Source of the DNA: Salipiger pallidus
GTDB lineage: Bacteria > Pseudomonadota > Alphaproteobacteria > Rhodobacterales > Rhodobacteraceae
NCBI RefSeq assembly: GCF_014643635.1
Contig: NZ_BMJV01000002.1
Coordinates: 372,001 to 436,000, forward strand
Reading direction: 5' to 3'
DNA: 64,000 nt
The notes below the pieces were generated by a model, which was not told where the DNA came from, made no database searches, and worked only from the letters and a program-made list of their open reading frames with translations. Positions 8,479-17,132 of this stretch are shown one piece after another (within the stretch, counting starts at the first letter, position 1; each line of letters begins with the position of its first letter). The position numbers and the translations under genes are program-made.

Positions 8479-9894
8479 ATGCAAAGGCGCAAGACGGACC
8501 TGCTGGTCATCGGCGCGGGATCTGGCGGCCTTTCTGTCGCGGCGGGGGCGGCACAGATGGGCGTCCGAGTGATCCTACTGGAACCCGGAGAGATGGGAGG
8601 CGATTGCCTCAACCACGGCTGCGTGCCATCAAAGGCGCTCATCGCGTCGGCGCAGAGGGCGTTCCGCATGTCGCACGCGTCGGCCTTTGGGGTCGCGTCA
8701 GTCGAGCCTCAGGTGGATTATGCCGCCGTGCAGGACCACGTGGCCGAATCCATCGCCCGGATCGCCCCCATGGACAGCCAAGAGCGGTTCGAGGGGTTCG
8801 GGGTCGAGGTCATCCGTGAGGCCGGGCGCTTCCTGTCACCGACCGAGGTGCAGGCGGGCGCCCATGTCATAACCGCGCGGCGCATCGTCATCGCCACCGG
8901 CTCACGCCCGCGCATTCCGCCGATTCCAGGGCTTTCGGATGTGCCCTATCTTACCAACGAGACGCTCTGGCAGCTGCGCGAGCGGCCGCGCCACCTGCTG
9001 GTGATCGGGGGAGGGCCCATCGGGCTCGAGATGGCGCAGGCGCATCGGCGGCTGGGCTGTGACGTGACGGTAATCGAGGCCGGGCGTGCCCTGTCCCGCG
9101 AGGACCCCGAGATGGCGGCAGTGGTGCTCGAAGAGCTACGGACAGAAGGTGTCGCCCTGCATGAGGAACACGCCGTCGAGAAGGTGACCCAGACCGCCGA
9201 CAGTATCGAGGTGACCGCCGGGGGCTTGCGCCACTCCGGCTCACACCTGCTGGTGGCCGTAGGGCGGGCACCGGTGCTGGACGCGCTGGGCCTCGGGAAG
9301 GGCAAGGTGGACACTACCGCCGCCGGGATCACCGTGGACGAGGGGCTGCGCACGTCGAACCGCCGGGTCTATGCCATCGGAGACGTGGCGGGCGGGCCTC
9401 AGTTCACCCATGTGGCCGGCTATCACGCGGGCCTCGTGGTGCGGAACGCGCTTTTCGGGCTGCCGGTGAAGGTCAAGCCACAGATCCTGCCGCGCGCCAC
9501 CTATACCTCGCCCGAGATCGCGCAGGTCGGACTGACCGAGGCCGAAGCGCGCCACCAGTATGGCGATAAGGTCGAGATCGTGCGGTTGCCCTACCAGCAC
9601 AACGACCGCGCTATTGCCCAGAGGCAGAGCGCCGGGCTGCTCAAGGTCATGGTGGTCAAGGGCCGCCCGGTGGGCGCGTCAATCGTGGGGCAGCAGGCGG
9701 GCGAGCTCATCGGGCTCTGGGCGCTGGCCCTTTCGGCACGGCTGAAGATGAGCGATATTGCAGGGATGGTTGTGCCGTACCCCACCATCGGGGAGCTTAA
9801 CAAACGACTTGCGGGAACCTATTTCTCTCCTCGTCTGTTTGAAAACGAAACCGTGAAAAAAGTTACAAGGGCTGTTCAGCGCTGGCTGCCCTGA
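8479..9894 (+). CDS. pyridine nucleotide-disulfide oxidoreductase (mercuric reductase-like)
   Basis: The 471-aa protein has an N-terminal FAD-binding GAGSGG, the redox-active disulfide in CLNHGCVPSK, the NAD(P)H-binding GGGPIG and the dimerisation domain. No N-terminal heavy-metal-associated domain and no C-terminal vicinal cysteines are present. It therefore resembles the chromosomal MerA-like oxidoreductases of unknown substrate rather than true MerA. It follows the VTT gene and an AGGAGG site precedes the ATG. Confidence 0.88.
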   Translation: MQRRKTDLLVIGAGSGGLSVAAGAAQMGVRVILLEPGEMGGDCLNHGCVPSKALIASAQRAFRMSHASAFGVASVEPQVDYAAVQDHVAESIARIAPMDSQERFEGFGVEVIREAGRFLSPTEVQAGAHVITARRIVIATGSRPRIPPIPGLSDVPYLTNETLWQLRERPRHLLVIGGGPIGLEMAQAHRRLGCDVTVIEAGRALSREDPEMAAVVLEELRTEGVALHEEHAVEKVTQTADSIEVTAGGLRHSGSHLLVAVGRAPVLDALGLGKGKVDTTAAGITVDEGLRTSNRRVYAIGDVAGGPQFTHVAGYHAGLVVRNALFGLPVKVKPQILPRATYTSPEIAQVGLTEAEARHQYGDKVEIVRLPYQHNDRAIAQRQSAGLLKVMVVKGRPVGASIVGQQAGELIGLWALALSARLKMSDIAGMVVPYPTIGELNKRLAGTYFSPRLFENETVKKVTRAVQRWLP

Positions 9895-9913
9895 CGAGGC
9901 AAGACCCTAGCAC

Positions 9914-11296
9914 ATGTTCAACTCTCTCTCCGGCCGCTTCCTGATCCTCACGATCATCTTCGTGATGCTGGCCGAAATCCTGATCTTCCTGCCCTCCGTG
10001 GCGCGGTTCCGCGAGGATTACCTCACGGACCGACTGCAGCGCGCGCAGATCGCGTCGCTGGCGCTCCTGGCGGACGGGATCGTGGACATGGATCTCGAAG
10101 AGGAGCTGCTTGCCAACGCCGAGGTCTACAACGTGGCCCTCCAGCGCAATGCAACGCGCGAACTGGTTCTGTCTTCCGAGGTGCCGGGCCCGGTGTCGGA
10201 ATCCTTTGACCTGCGCGAGGCGGGGCCGGTGACGCTCATGCGCGATGCCATGGAACGGCTGATCGACAGCGAACCGACGGTGATCCGGGTTCTGGGCTAT
10301 CCGTCCCGCGACGCGGGCCAGCTGATCGAGGTCACCATGGACAGTGGCCCCATGCGCCACGCGATGGTGGAATACGGGCTGCGGATCCTGACCCTGTCGG
10401 CGGTGATCTCGATCATCACCGCCTTGCTGCTGTTCCTTGCGGTGCGCCGCCTGCTGGTGAAGCCCATCAAGGGCGTGGTGGCCCACATGCAAAGCTACGC
10501 CGAGGCCCCCGAGGACGTACGTCGCATCATCCGCCCCTCCGCCGGGGTGCGTGAACTGCGAGAGGCTGAAGAGGCGCTGCAATCCATGCAGACCCAGCTG
10601 TCGGCGGCCCTGCGCCAGAAAGAGCGTCTGGCCCAGCTGGGCGGCGCGGTGGCGCGGGTAAGTCACGATCTTCGCAACATCCTCACCTCGGCGCAGCTGT
10701 TCACCGACCGGATCGAGATGTCCGAGGACCCGTCGGTCAAGCGCATGGCGCCCAAGCTGGTCGGCTCCATCGCCCGCGCGGTATCCTTGTGTGAGAACAC
10801 CCTTGCCTTTGGTCGCGCCGAAGAGCCTGCGCCGGTGCTCAGCCAGTTCAACCTTGCCGAGCTTGTCTCCGAGGTGCTCGAGGCCGAGCGTCTTGCCATC
10901 GGCGACCATGACCTGAGCCTGTCGGAGGACATCCCCGGCTCCATGCAGGTCCGGGGCGACGTGGAGCAGATTTACCGCATGATCGGCAACCTCGTGCGCA
11001 ATGCGCGGCAGGCGATCATCGGCACCGGTCAGCCCGGTGAAATCAACGTTGCCGCCCGCGAGGAAGACGATGCCTGGGTGATCGAAGTGATCGACACAGG
11101 CCCCGGCCTGCCCAAGCGCGCCCGCGAACACCTTTTCCAGCCGTTCCAGGGGGGCGCACGCAAGGGAGGCACGGGCCTTGGCCTTGCCATTGTGCAGGAA
11201 CTGGTACGCAATCATGGCGGTGTGCTGCGTCTTGCCCGCACCGGCGAAGACGGCAGCTGCTTCGAGATTCGTCTGCCCATGGGGCAATTCGCCTGA
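9914..11296 (+). CDS. sensor histidine kinase
   Basis: A 460-aa membrane kinase: one N-terminal helix (about 10-30), a short periplasmic sensor, a second helix near residues 160-180, then a HAMP-like linker. The phospho-acceptor H251 lies in ARVSHDLRN. The ATPase domain contains the N-box NLVRNARQAI, G1 DTGPGLP and G2 GTGLGLAI. It lies 19 bp after the oxidoreductase. No adjacent response regulator is visible, so its partner is encoded elsewhere. Confidence 0.9.
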   Translation: MFNSLSGRFLILTIIFVMLAEILIFLPSVARFREDYLTDRLQRAQIASLALLADGIVDMDLEEELLANAEVYNVALQRNATRELVLSSEVPGPVSESFDLREAGPVTLMRDAMERLIDSEPTVIRVLGYPSRDAGQLIEVTMDSGPMRHAMVEYGLRILTLSAVISIITALLLFLAVRRLLVKPIKGVVAHMQSYAEAPEDVRRIIRPSAGVRELREAEEALQSMQTQLSAALRQKERLAQLGGAVARVSHDLRNILTSAQLFTDRIEMSEDPSVKRMAPKLVGSIARAVSLCENTLAFGRAEEPAPVLSQFNLAELVSEVLEAERLAIGDHDLSLSEDIPGSMQVRGDVEQIYRMIGNLVRNARQAIIGTGQPGEINVAAREEDDAWVIEVIDTGPGLPKRAREHLFQPFQGGARKGGTGLGLAIVQELVRNHGGVLRLARTGEDGSCFEIRLPMGQFA

Positions 11297-11518
11297 AGCG
11301 GTTCCTTGAGGTCTGTCTTGCGGCCATGCCGGGTGTTTCGAATCTGGATATGGCCTGAACGGGGGCAGGGCGCGGCGTGGCAATTGGCTGTCAGGGCATC
11401 TCCAAGTGTTTCAATTTTATAAATAATTATTATTTTCCAGTATGTTAGGTGTTTTTTGTCAGTTTCTTGAAAAAGTCGCTTGCGCCTCCCGGCCACTAAC
11501 TCTAAACCCCGCCTCAAC

Positions 11519-11595
11519 GGACCGATAGCTCAGCTGGATAGAGTACTTGACTACGAATCAAGGGGTCGGGGGTTCGAATCCTCCTCGGTCCGCCA
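11519..11595 (+). tRNA. tRNA-Arg (anticodon ACG)
   Basis: The 77-nt cloverleaf reads directly. The acceptor stem GGACCGA/TCGGTCC is followed by an encoded GCCA end. There is a D-arm GCTC/GAGT, an anticodon stem CTTGA/TCAAG around the loop CTACGAA (anticodon ACG), and a T-arm with the TTCGAAT loop. It is the left landmark of the mobile island. Confidence 0.97.
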
Positions 11596-11598
11596 TAA

Positions 11599-11644
11599 AT
11601 TCAAAAGGCCTCGACGCGAAAGCGTCGGGGCCTTTTCATTTCGC
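11599..11644 (+). repeat. 46-bp island direct repeat, copy 1 of 3 (tRNA-proximal)
   Basis: The block from ATTC through the terminator hairpin to CATTTCGC is identical at 11599-11644, 28231-28276 and 46497-46542. Homology then continues rightward into a tniQ-like gene in all three copies. Copy 1 is joined to the intact tRNA-Arg gene, while copies 2 and 3 are joined to candidate transposon ends. Confidence 0.93.
11603..11636 (+). terminator. intrinsic terminator of tRNA-Arg
   Basis: AAAAGGCC-TCGACGC-GAAA-GCGTCGG-GGCCTTTT is a near-perfect hairpin with a GNRA-type loop and a T-run, starting 7 nt after the tRNA CCA. The same hairpin recurs at 28235 and 46501. Confidence 0.92.
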
Positions 11645-11835
11645 GATGTGGGGTTCCTGGAAAGACCGACTTTCATGTCAGATGCCTGACCCCGCAGACG
11701 GAACGTCCAGAACACGGAGTGGCGTTGCCCGTTGAGCTCGCCATCGTAGGGTCAGGACAATCCTGCCATTGTCTGATCTTGGAGGTCTCGTTTGGGCAAA
11801 AGCCTCCCTGCCACCCCTGAAATACCTTTCCTCAG

Positions 11836-13330
11836 TTGCCGCTGACTGTGCGGCATGCGGCGTTCGAGCCGGCATCGTCCTTGTTGCCCCGACCCGCGGC
11901 GAGGGGAGGCGCAAGCTGCATGCAGCGCTTCTTCGGCGACATCGCCTTTCCGATCGATCCCTTGTTCCGCGGTGAGAAGTTCGCGATAGGCAATTGGTGC
12001 AGTTGGCCGGGTGCGATGCGGCTGCGTTGGCATGGGTGTCCGTCCGCCACCTTGGAAAAGCGCATCTCCGACTGCGAGACGAGTTTGCCTCCCGCCAGAG
12101 CTTTCAACGCTTGCGGGTCCGTGTCTGTCCCGAGTGTGTAAGGGCGGAGTCGCCGTCTGCAGCTGAATCGTGGCGTGTACCGCGCCGCCTGCAGTGGAAA
12201 TTCTCGTCGATCAGAAGCTGCCCCGAGCACGGCTGCATGCTGGTGAACCTTCCACCAGAGAGATTTAGCAAAGATGCCAGGGATTTCTCGGCGCAGCTTC
12301 GGAAGCACTACGGCTGGGTTGTGGATCAGCCGATGATCCCCGCAGGCCACAGCCCTTCGAGCAGTCCCTCACCGACCGCACCCTGAAAGGGCGGGGCGAT
12401 CGATGGATCGACTGTCTCGAGCTAAATGTGGTGTCGCGCGCATGCGAGGTGCTTGGGCTGCGGATCACCAAGGGACCAGACGCCTCGCTGACGGGGCACA
12501 GGGAGGCCGACTGGATGAGTTTCGGCGCCTCTGGCTACGACGTGCTGAAAGACGGCCCTGCGGCCCTCTCAGACTGCCTCACTGCGATGGCGCGTGAGAA
12601 GGGCGTGGATCGGCGTTTCTTCGGCCGGCTTTTCGGTCCCTGGACCACATGGCTGAAAAGCCGGAGCCTCGGTGATGAATTCGAGCCCCTGCGCGACGTC
12701 GTACGGCGGCACGTCTTCGACCATTTCTCCGTCAGAAGGGGAGTGCTGGTCCTTGGGGTGCCGTCGGAGGGAAAGGCTGGGTTGAACGTGCAGAAGCCAT
12801 TTCCGCTCAAGGGCTTCGCCAAGCGTAATGCAGAGGATTTGGTGCGCCGCGGCCTCGTAAGGCGTCAGGCTGATGGCAGCATTGTCCCGATGGGCTTCGT
12901 GACACAGAGAATGCTTGTGGCATACGAGCGCGAGAGGAGGTTTTTCTCAGCGCGCAAGGGCTCTGGGGCAAGAGTGGTCGTCGAGGCACATGGTGCCGAC
13001 GCTGCTGAAGAAGCATGCGAGCCCCTACTCTCCATTAGCGCCGTCGCACAGGAGCTACGAGTCACCGCAAAGACCGTGAGGTATCTGGTAGAGAACGGGT
13101 TGCTGCACGGAGTAGATGCGGCGGAACTCTACCGTCGAGGTGCGACCGTAGTTACCGCTGGTAGTCTGATGCAGTTCCGCGAAATCTTCATATCTTTAGG
13201 CGAGCTTGCCGACGCAGCTCAGCGCCCTCAGGGCGCATTGTCTATGAGACTTAGAAATGCTGACGTGGCGCTCTTGGCGATGCCGCACGACCTAAGCAGG
13301 ATATACTGGCGCGAAGATGTGTGCGCGTAA
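11836..13330 (+). pseudogene. tniQ-family target-selector gene, frameshifted (copy A)
   Basis: Read across frames, this encodes a TniQ-like protein: N-terminus LTVRHAAFEPASS, zinc-finger CPEC and CPEHG, and a C-terminus with a helix-turn-helix-like segment (SISAVAQELRVTAKTVRYL). Compared with copy C at 46734, one G is missing near 11990 and one T near 12355, splitting it into three frames. The longest intact piece is 12428-13330. TniQ/TnsD proteins select the target site for Tn7-like transposons, so this may be a worn tRNA-site selector (inference). Confidence 0.75.
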
Positions 13331-13417
13331 ATAGCGAGCGGTAACATATCGACCCAAAGCCGACTTTGTATTTGTCGTTGGTTGCCGCAGCGCGGCTCCC
13401 TTAAAACAGACACTCGG

Positions 13418-14056
13418 ATGTCGACACCTTGGGAAGCAGTTGTAAACTGGGAGCGTGAAACTCATCGAAAATTGGTCTCGAACATGAAGAACGCAACCTC
13501 AGCTGAATTTTCTACGGTAGATCTGTTGCTCAAGTCGGATGCGGAAACACGAGCGGTGGATGCGTTCACGCTTTCATGGGTGAAGCTGGAGAAACAGCTC
13601 AGAAGACTGACCTCGAACTTGATCTTTCAGCACTCGGCTTTCGAAGATGGAGAGAGAGAACACAAGACGGCCGTGCGAGCAGCTATCCTGCGAAAGACTA
13701 CGGCCAATCACGACAAATTCATAGGAGCGATCTACCGCCTTTCAAATCGCTCGGTGAAAGATTTGATGCAGGACGAGTACAAAGCGCTTAAACGGGACAC
13801 GGATACTGCCTATCAATACAGGAAGAAGATACTGCACGGCCAACAAACAGGACATTCTTTGACTCGAACTGAATTAGAGAAGTGTATCTCGTCCATGAGA
13901 GCTTGGTGCGAACTGCTTGCGGATCGTGCCAACGAGCGCATTGGGTATGACGGATTTTCGAGGAACTCATTGCGTAAAAACGGGAGAGAAGAAATTACTG
14001 CAGCGGTTGACGAAGCCTTGGTCGGGGGATGGGAAGAGTTCATCCGAAAGATTTGA
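13418..14056 (+). CDS. HEPN-like hypothetical protein
   Basis: A 212-aa, mostly helical, charged protein. It contains R135-x4-H140 followed by G (RKKILHG), the signature spacing of HEPN ribonuclease domains. HEPN proteins often serve in toxin-antitoxin or abortive-infection systems. No antitoxin-like partner is evident beside it. The ATG at 13418 (MSTPWEAVV) was chosen over the ORF opening at 13382. Base composition is lower in GC than the housekeeping genes, consistent with horizontal transfer. Confidence 0.55.
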   Translation: MSTPWEAVVNWERETHRKLVSNMKNATSAEFSTVDLLLKSDAETRAVDAFTLSWVKLEKQLRRLTSNLIFQHSAFEDGEREHKTAVRAAILRKTTANHDKFIGAIYRLSNRSVKDLMQDEYKALKRDTDTAYQYRKKILHGQQTGHSLTRTELEKCISSMRAWCELLADRANERIGYDGFSRNSLRKNGREEITAAVDEALVGGWEEFIRKI

Positions 14057-14227
14057 CGGCCCAAACCGGACGTCCGGTCCCTTGCCAGGCCCATGGCGCT
14101 TCCGGCCCATTGCGGACCTTCACATGCCTAACCGACGCCGCAGTGCAGCTTCCCGGAAGCCGCCGTGGCCACGCCCACGCGGCATCTGCCAGCCGGCGTA
14201 GATCTGCTGTGCGTACGAAACGTACAT

Positions 14228-14722
14228 TCATAAGTTTTGCCCGCCTCTGCTTCCCCACAACTGGAACGGACCCGAGGCGTTCACCACGTCGCGCGTAGTC
14301 GCCTCGGTGCGTTCTGTGCCCCCTCTGATGACCTCAGGAACGTATCCCATTTCTTCGGAGAGTTGAGCTCTGCGCATTCGAATTGGGGCGATAAGCTCTA
14401 GGAAAATCGCTTCCAGGAGCGCCTTGATCCTGCCGTCACCAAGCCCGCCACGCTGGTATTGTGCCTTAAGCTCGGCAAGCTCATCGTGAACGGGATCGAA
14501 GGCGTCGAGATACGTGAAGACAACGTTGCCCTCGACACAACCCGAGTCTTCGGCACGCAGGTGGTTCGGATCGGTGAACATCGCCTTGACGGCACTTCGG
14601 ACCTCTTCGGGCGAGGCGGGCAGGGCAATGGCATTGCCACCGGATTTCGACATCTTGGCCTTGCCGTCGATACCGGGCAACCGGCCCACTTTGGGTATGA
14701 TCGCTCGCGCCTTGGGTAGCAC
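14228..14722 (-). pseudogene. tryptophanyl-tRNA synthetase C-terminal fragment
   Basis: The reading frame encodes GIDGKAKMSKSGGNAIAL (the KMSKS class I synthetase loop) and the downstream TrpRS helical region. The catalytic HIGH half is missing. The C-terminal end (from about ASGPFQLW) no longer resembles the family. It is a truncated extra copy rather than the cell's TrpRS. Extra TrpRS genes are sometimes carried as resistance determinants against tryptophan-mimic antibiotics, but that is only a thought here. Confidence 0.7.
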
Positions 14723-14773
14723 GTCACGGTCTGCTAGAGCGGTTGACGCGAGAAGCCTATGATCTGGTTTGGG

Positions 14774-15601
14774 CTATTCCGGCACGATGAGGTCAGCAAA
14801 AATGTTCTCTAGTCGATCACCAAATTCTTCGATGCCTTCATCCACATCGAAACTGCGCCGAGCCTTGTTAACGGTTCGATTATGGTAGTCTCGAAGCCAG
14901 TCGAACTTTTCCCTCACCCTTTCCGGGTGCCCTGCATTCAGTTCACGTGAGATTAGATCGCGGTGCATACGCAAAAATTCTATCCAACCATGGTAGTAGG
15001 CATCCATCTCATTTAGCGACGCGCGCAGGTAGTCGATAAACCAAATGCCTCGTTCATCTTGAGCAAGGAGCCTGTCCGCATAATCCTGCTCGTCCCGTGC
15101 GCTGTGCCCTTCTAGCCAAAGTCGTTCATCTTTTAGGTGTTGTCTAACAACCTCTTGGTCTACGGCGATCATCGGAAACACAACGTCGTTTTCTTCCATG
15201 AGATAGGCATCAACAAGGGCTTGGCCAAACACAGGCCCCTCTAGGCTCATGCCGAGGTGCATATCCCCTATTTGCATCGCTCCTCTAATGAGTATTCCGT
15301 TTGCGATACAGTCGATTTGGATGTGAAGCAGGTCCAGCAACTCCCAAACGAACGGGCCATCCTGATACTGTGTCTCGGTAGTTCTAACGCGAACGATGGC
15401 ATCCGAAATGATTTCGGCGCGCACCTCACTCTGCAACCGGTAATCCTTCATTCTCCGTGGTTGGTGAGGCTCATCGCCTTCCGTAAATTTACGGAACTTT
15501 ACCAAATCAGAGGCAATCTCCTCTGCGCTCTTGCGCCCCAGAAGGGAGCGGAATCCGAGAATGTCTAAAAAGGTAACAACACATCTTTCGTAGCCGCTCA
15601 T
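14774..15601 (-). CDS. class III nucleotide cyclase-like protein
   Basis: The 275-aa product shows F-L-D-I-L-G-F at residues 11-17. This matches the class III cyclase pattern FxDIxGF, with the metal-binding Asp at D13. A second Asp is in ISDAIV (D67), and RGAMQIG then EGPVFGQALVDAY follow. These are the positions of the two catalytic aspartates and later core strands. Pycsar PycC cyclases are class III enzymes of this size, but no adjacent PycTM/PycTIR effector is present. A cyclase fold is therefore the inference and an anti-phage role a guess. The ATG at 15601 was chosen over a TTG at 15613. Confidence 0.55.
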   Translation of the reverse strand: MSGYERCVVTFLDILGFRSLLGRKSAEEIASDLVKFRKFTEGDEPHQPRRMKDYRLQSEVRAEIISDAIVRVRTTETQYQDGPFVWELLDLLHIQIDCIANGILIRGAMQIGDMHLGMSLEGPVFGQALVDAYLMEENDVVFPMIAVDQEVVRQHLKDERLWLEGHSARDEQDYADRLLAQDERGIWFIDYLRASLNEMDAYYHGWIEFLRMHRDLISRELNAGHPERVREKFDWLRDYHNRTVNKARRSFDVDEGIEEFGDRLENIFADLIVPE

Positions 15602-16005
15602 CACATATCTCAATTGGTTGGTTTTACGACCTTTTTGGGCAGGATTTAGGGGGAGCGCAACCCAGATTTGTGCAAGACCTCACCCATAGCCTTACGTGAC
15701 CGTTCGGCGAAGGCGCTCTGGAACAGATCCTATGGCCCTTGCTGCGCTGCGATAGCAGCGTAGCGCCATAGCATGAGCTCGTTCAACCGGCAGGGAGCGT
15801 GATACGTCTTGCTCCTCATCGGCCTCCGGCGCAAACCCCTGCTCCCGCCCTACGGGGCTGCGAATGACTGTTTCTTCATCCTTGTGTAGCTTACGCCGGT
15901 TCCCAAGGTGGATCCTGGCGGAAAGTCCGCTTTCATGTCCTCGCATGAGTGTGTTCGCGCGTGCAGAGAAGGAGCGCTTTCCGCCCTATTGACCGCCGAC
16001 GCGCC
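15602..16005. other. gene-free stretch with a 42-bp inverted repeat
   Basis: No convincing gene is seen. Positions 15730-15771 form a long hairpin: CTATGGC/GCCATAG outer arms and GCTGCGCTGC/GCAGCGTAGC inner arms around GATA. Near 15920 is a sequence resembling the GACCGACTTTCATGTC motif found after the 46-bp repeats, which may be an old element end. Confidence 0.5.
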
Positions 16006-16611
16006 TTAGAGGGCCCTTCTCCCCCTATTGCCCGTTAGAATATGTCTGGCGGCCTTGAGTACGGGCAGCTCGGCAACGACTGAAAACAGGAAGAGCACGA
16101 TCACACAGAAGGCTCCGATGAATGCCCAGTCCGTGCCGTTGACCCCGAAGCCAAAGGGGAGCCCCAGCCCCAGCGCGACATGCTTCGCGGCGAAGTACAG
16201 CGTTGCGCTGAGAAAGGCGTAGTCGCGGGCCTTCAGAAGATGCTGGCCAAGGGGAGAGTAGTTCCGCTCCCTGGATTCCAGACCCTCTCGCCTAAGCTTC
16301 ACCCAGAAACTTTCCTCAGCCGCAGTCACTGCCGTTGCGCCTGGAAACAGCGCAGCGCCGTCCAGCCCAATCGCGGCGGCCAGTTGGTCGCTGGCAAGAG
16401 GGTCGATCTTGAATACCTGAATGATAGCCAGCCGCGCAGCCTGGGGCAGCTCGCGTTCCCCGCGCTCGTAGCGGCGTAGGGCGCGGTCCGAGAGCCCGAT
16501 GGCCGCGGCGAACTGGGCCTGGCTCAGTCCGGTGGATGCACGAACGGCCAGCAGGTTGGCCGCACCAACCCGCCGAGCAATCGATTCGTGATCTTCCTGT
16601 GGAGTAGCCAA
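16006..16611 (-). CDS. membrane-anchored XRE-type HTH regulator (element 1)
   Basis: The 201-aa protein has a Cro/C1 helix-turn-helix at about residues 18-60 (GLSQAQFAAAIGLSDRALRRYERGERELP). Two hydrophobic helices follow near residues 132-152 and 160-182. Such a layout suggests a DNA-binding protein held at the membrane. It is divergent from the Ner-like gene across a dyad operator and has a close paralogue at 30825. It probably controls the transposition genes (inference from position). Confidence 0.75.
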   Translation of the reverse strand: MATPQEDHESIARRVGAANLLAVRASTGLSQAQFAAAIGLSDRALRRYERGERELPQAARLAIIQVFKIDPLASDQLAAAIGLDGAALFPGATAVTAAEESFWVKLRREGLESRERNYSPLGQHLLKARDYAFLSATLYFAAKHVALGLGLPFGFGVNGTDWAFIGAFCVIVLFLFSVVAELPVLKAARHILTGNRGRRAL

Positions 16612-16700
16612 ATCCGGTGAATCCAGTGCCTGAGCTGTTCGTGCCTCTCAGGAACCTTAGCTCGGCCACGCTGGTCAGCGGTCAAGAAAACAACGCGGGC

Positions 16701-16732
16701 GGACCATTTGGTCCGTGCGGACCGAATGGTCC
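16701..16732. promoter_or_regulatory. double-palindrome operator between the regulators (element 1)
   Basis: Two 14-bp palindromes, GGACCATTTGGTCC and GGACCGAATGGTCC, are separated by GTGC. Together they make a 32-bp dyad. The same structure is at 31518-31549 in element 2. It is a likely binding site for the XRE or Ner-like regulator. Confidence 0.7.
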
Positions 16733-16847
16733 GGATGGTTTTTTGTTTTAAGACAGCGTCTTGCAAGATTGACCAGTTTAGATGGAGTTCCTTAACTGGA
16801 TGGAGAGTCCTGCTTTTTTGCTCTCTCAGAACCAGGAGATCGCCCCG

Positions 16848-17090
16848 ATGCGCACCCCGACAAAGGAAGATCTGGACGCTCACGAGCGTCTGAAGGCGGA
16901 ACTTCGAATCCGCGGAACGTCACTGGCGCAGATCTCGCGAGAACTTGGCGTCAGTGACTCTGCGCTGACCTTGGTCGGCAAGCGTATGTGTCGGTCTAAG
17001 CGCATCGAAAAAGCCATTGCTCGGGCCATGGGCATGCCGCCGGAGGAGTTGTTTCCGGCGTGCGAAGAGGAGGGAACAACAATGACCTAG
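16848..17090 (+). CDS. Ner-like DNA-binding regulator (element 1)
   Basis: An 80-aa protein with a Ner/Nlp-type HTH: LRIRGTSLAQISRELGVSDS then AIARAMGMPPEELFP. Ner of phage Mu represses its own transposition operon. This copy sits directly upstream of tnsA, so it may set the level of tnsABC-tniQ expression. AGGAG lies 8 nt before the ATG at 16848. The paralogue at 31665 is nearly identical. Confidence 0.75.
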   Translation: MRTPTKEDLDAHERLKAELRIRGTSLAQISRELGVSDSALTLVGKRMCRSKRIEKAIARAMGMPPEELFPACEEEGTTMT

Positions 17091-17097
17091 AAAAGCA

Positions 17098-17131
17098 AAG
17101 GGCCCGAGGAGTTGACGCTCCCAAGGCCCTT
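17098..17131 (+). terminator. hairpin after the Ner-like gene
   Basis: AAGGGCC/GGCCCTT arms with an inner GGAG/CTCC stem. It lies 8 bp after the stop codon and before tnsA, and is conserved in element 2. It could end or attenuate transcription entering tnsA. Confidence 0.55.
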
Positions 17132-17132
17132 C

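Noticed and set aside
9863-11383. 506-aa open frame antisense to the histidine kinase
   Set aside because: Histidine- and glutamine-rich shadow with no recognisable domain; the kinase motifs on the other strand are complete.
11519-11644. Classic tRNA-integrase genomic island
   Set aside because: No integrase gene is seen from 11.6 to 48.4 kb and the repeated block lacks the tRNA 3' end. TnsABC-TniQ explain mobility better.
15692-15946. 84-aa open frame on the minus strand
   Set aside because: It spans the 42-bp hairpin and has no ribosome binding site or family resemblance.
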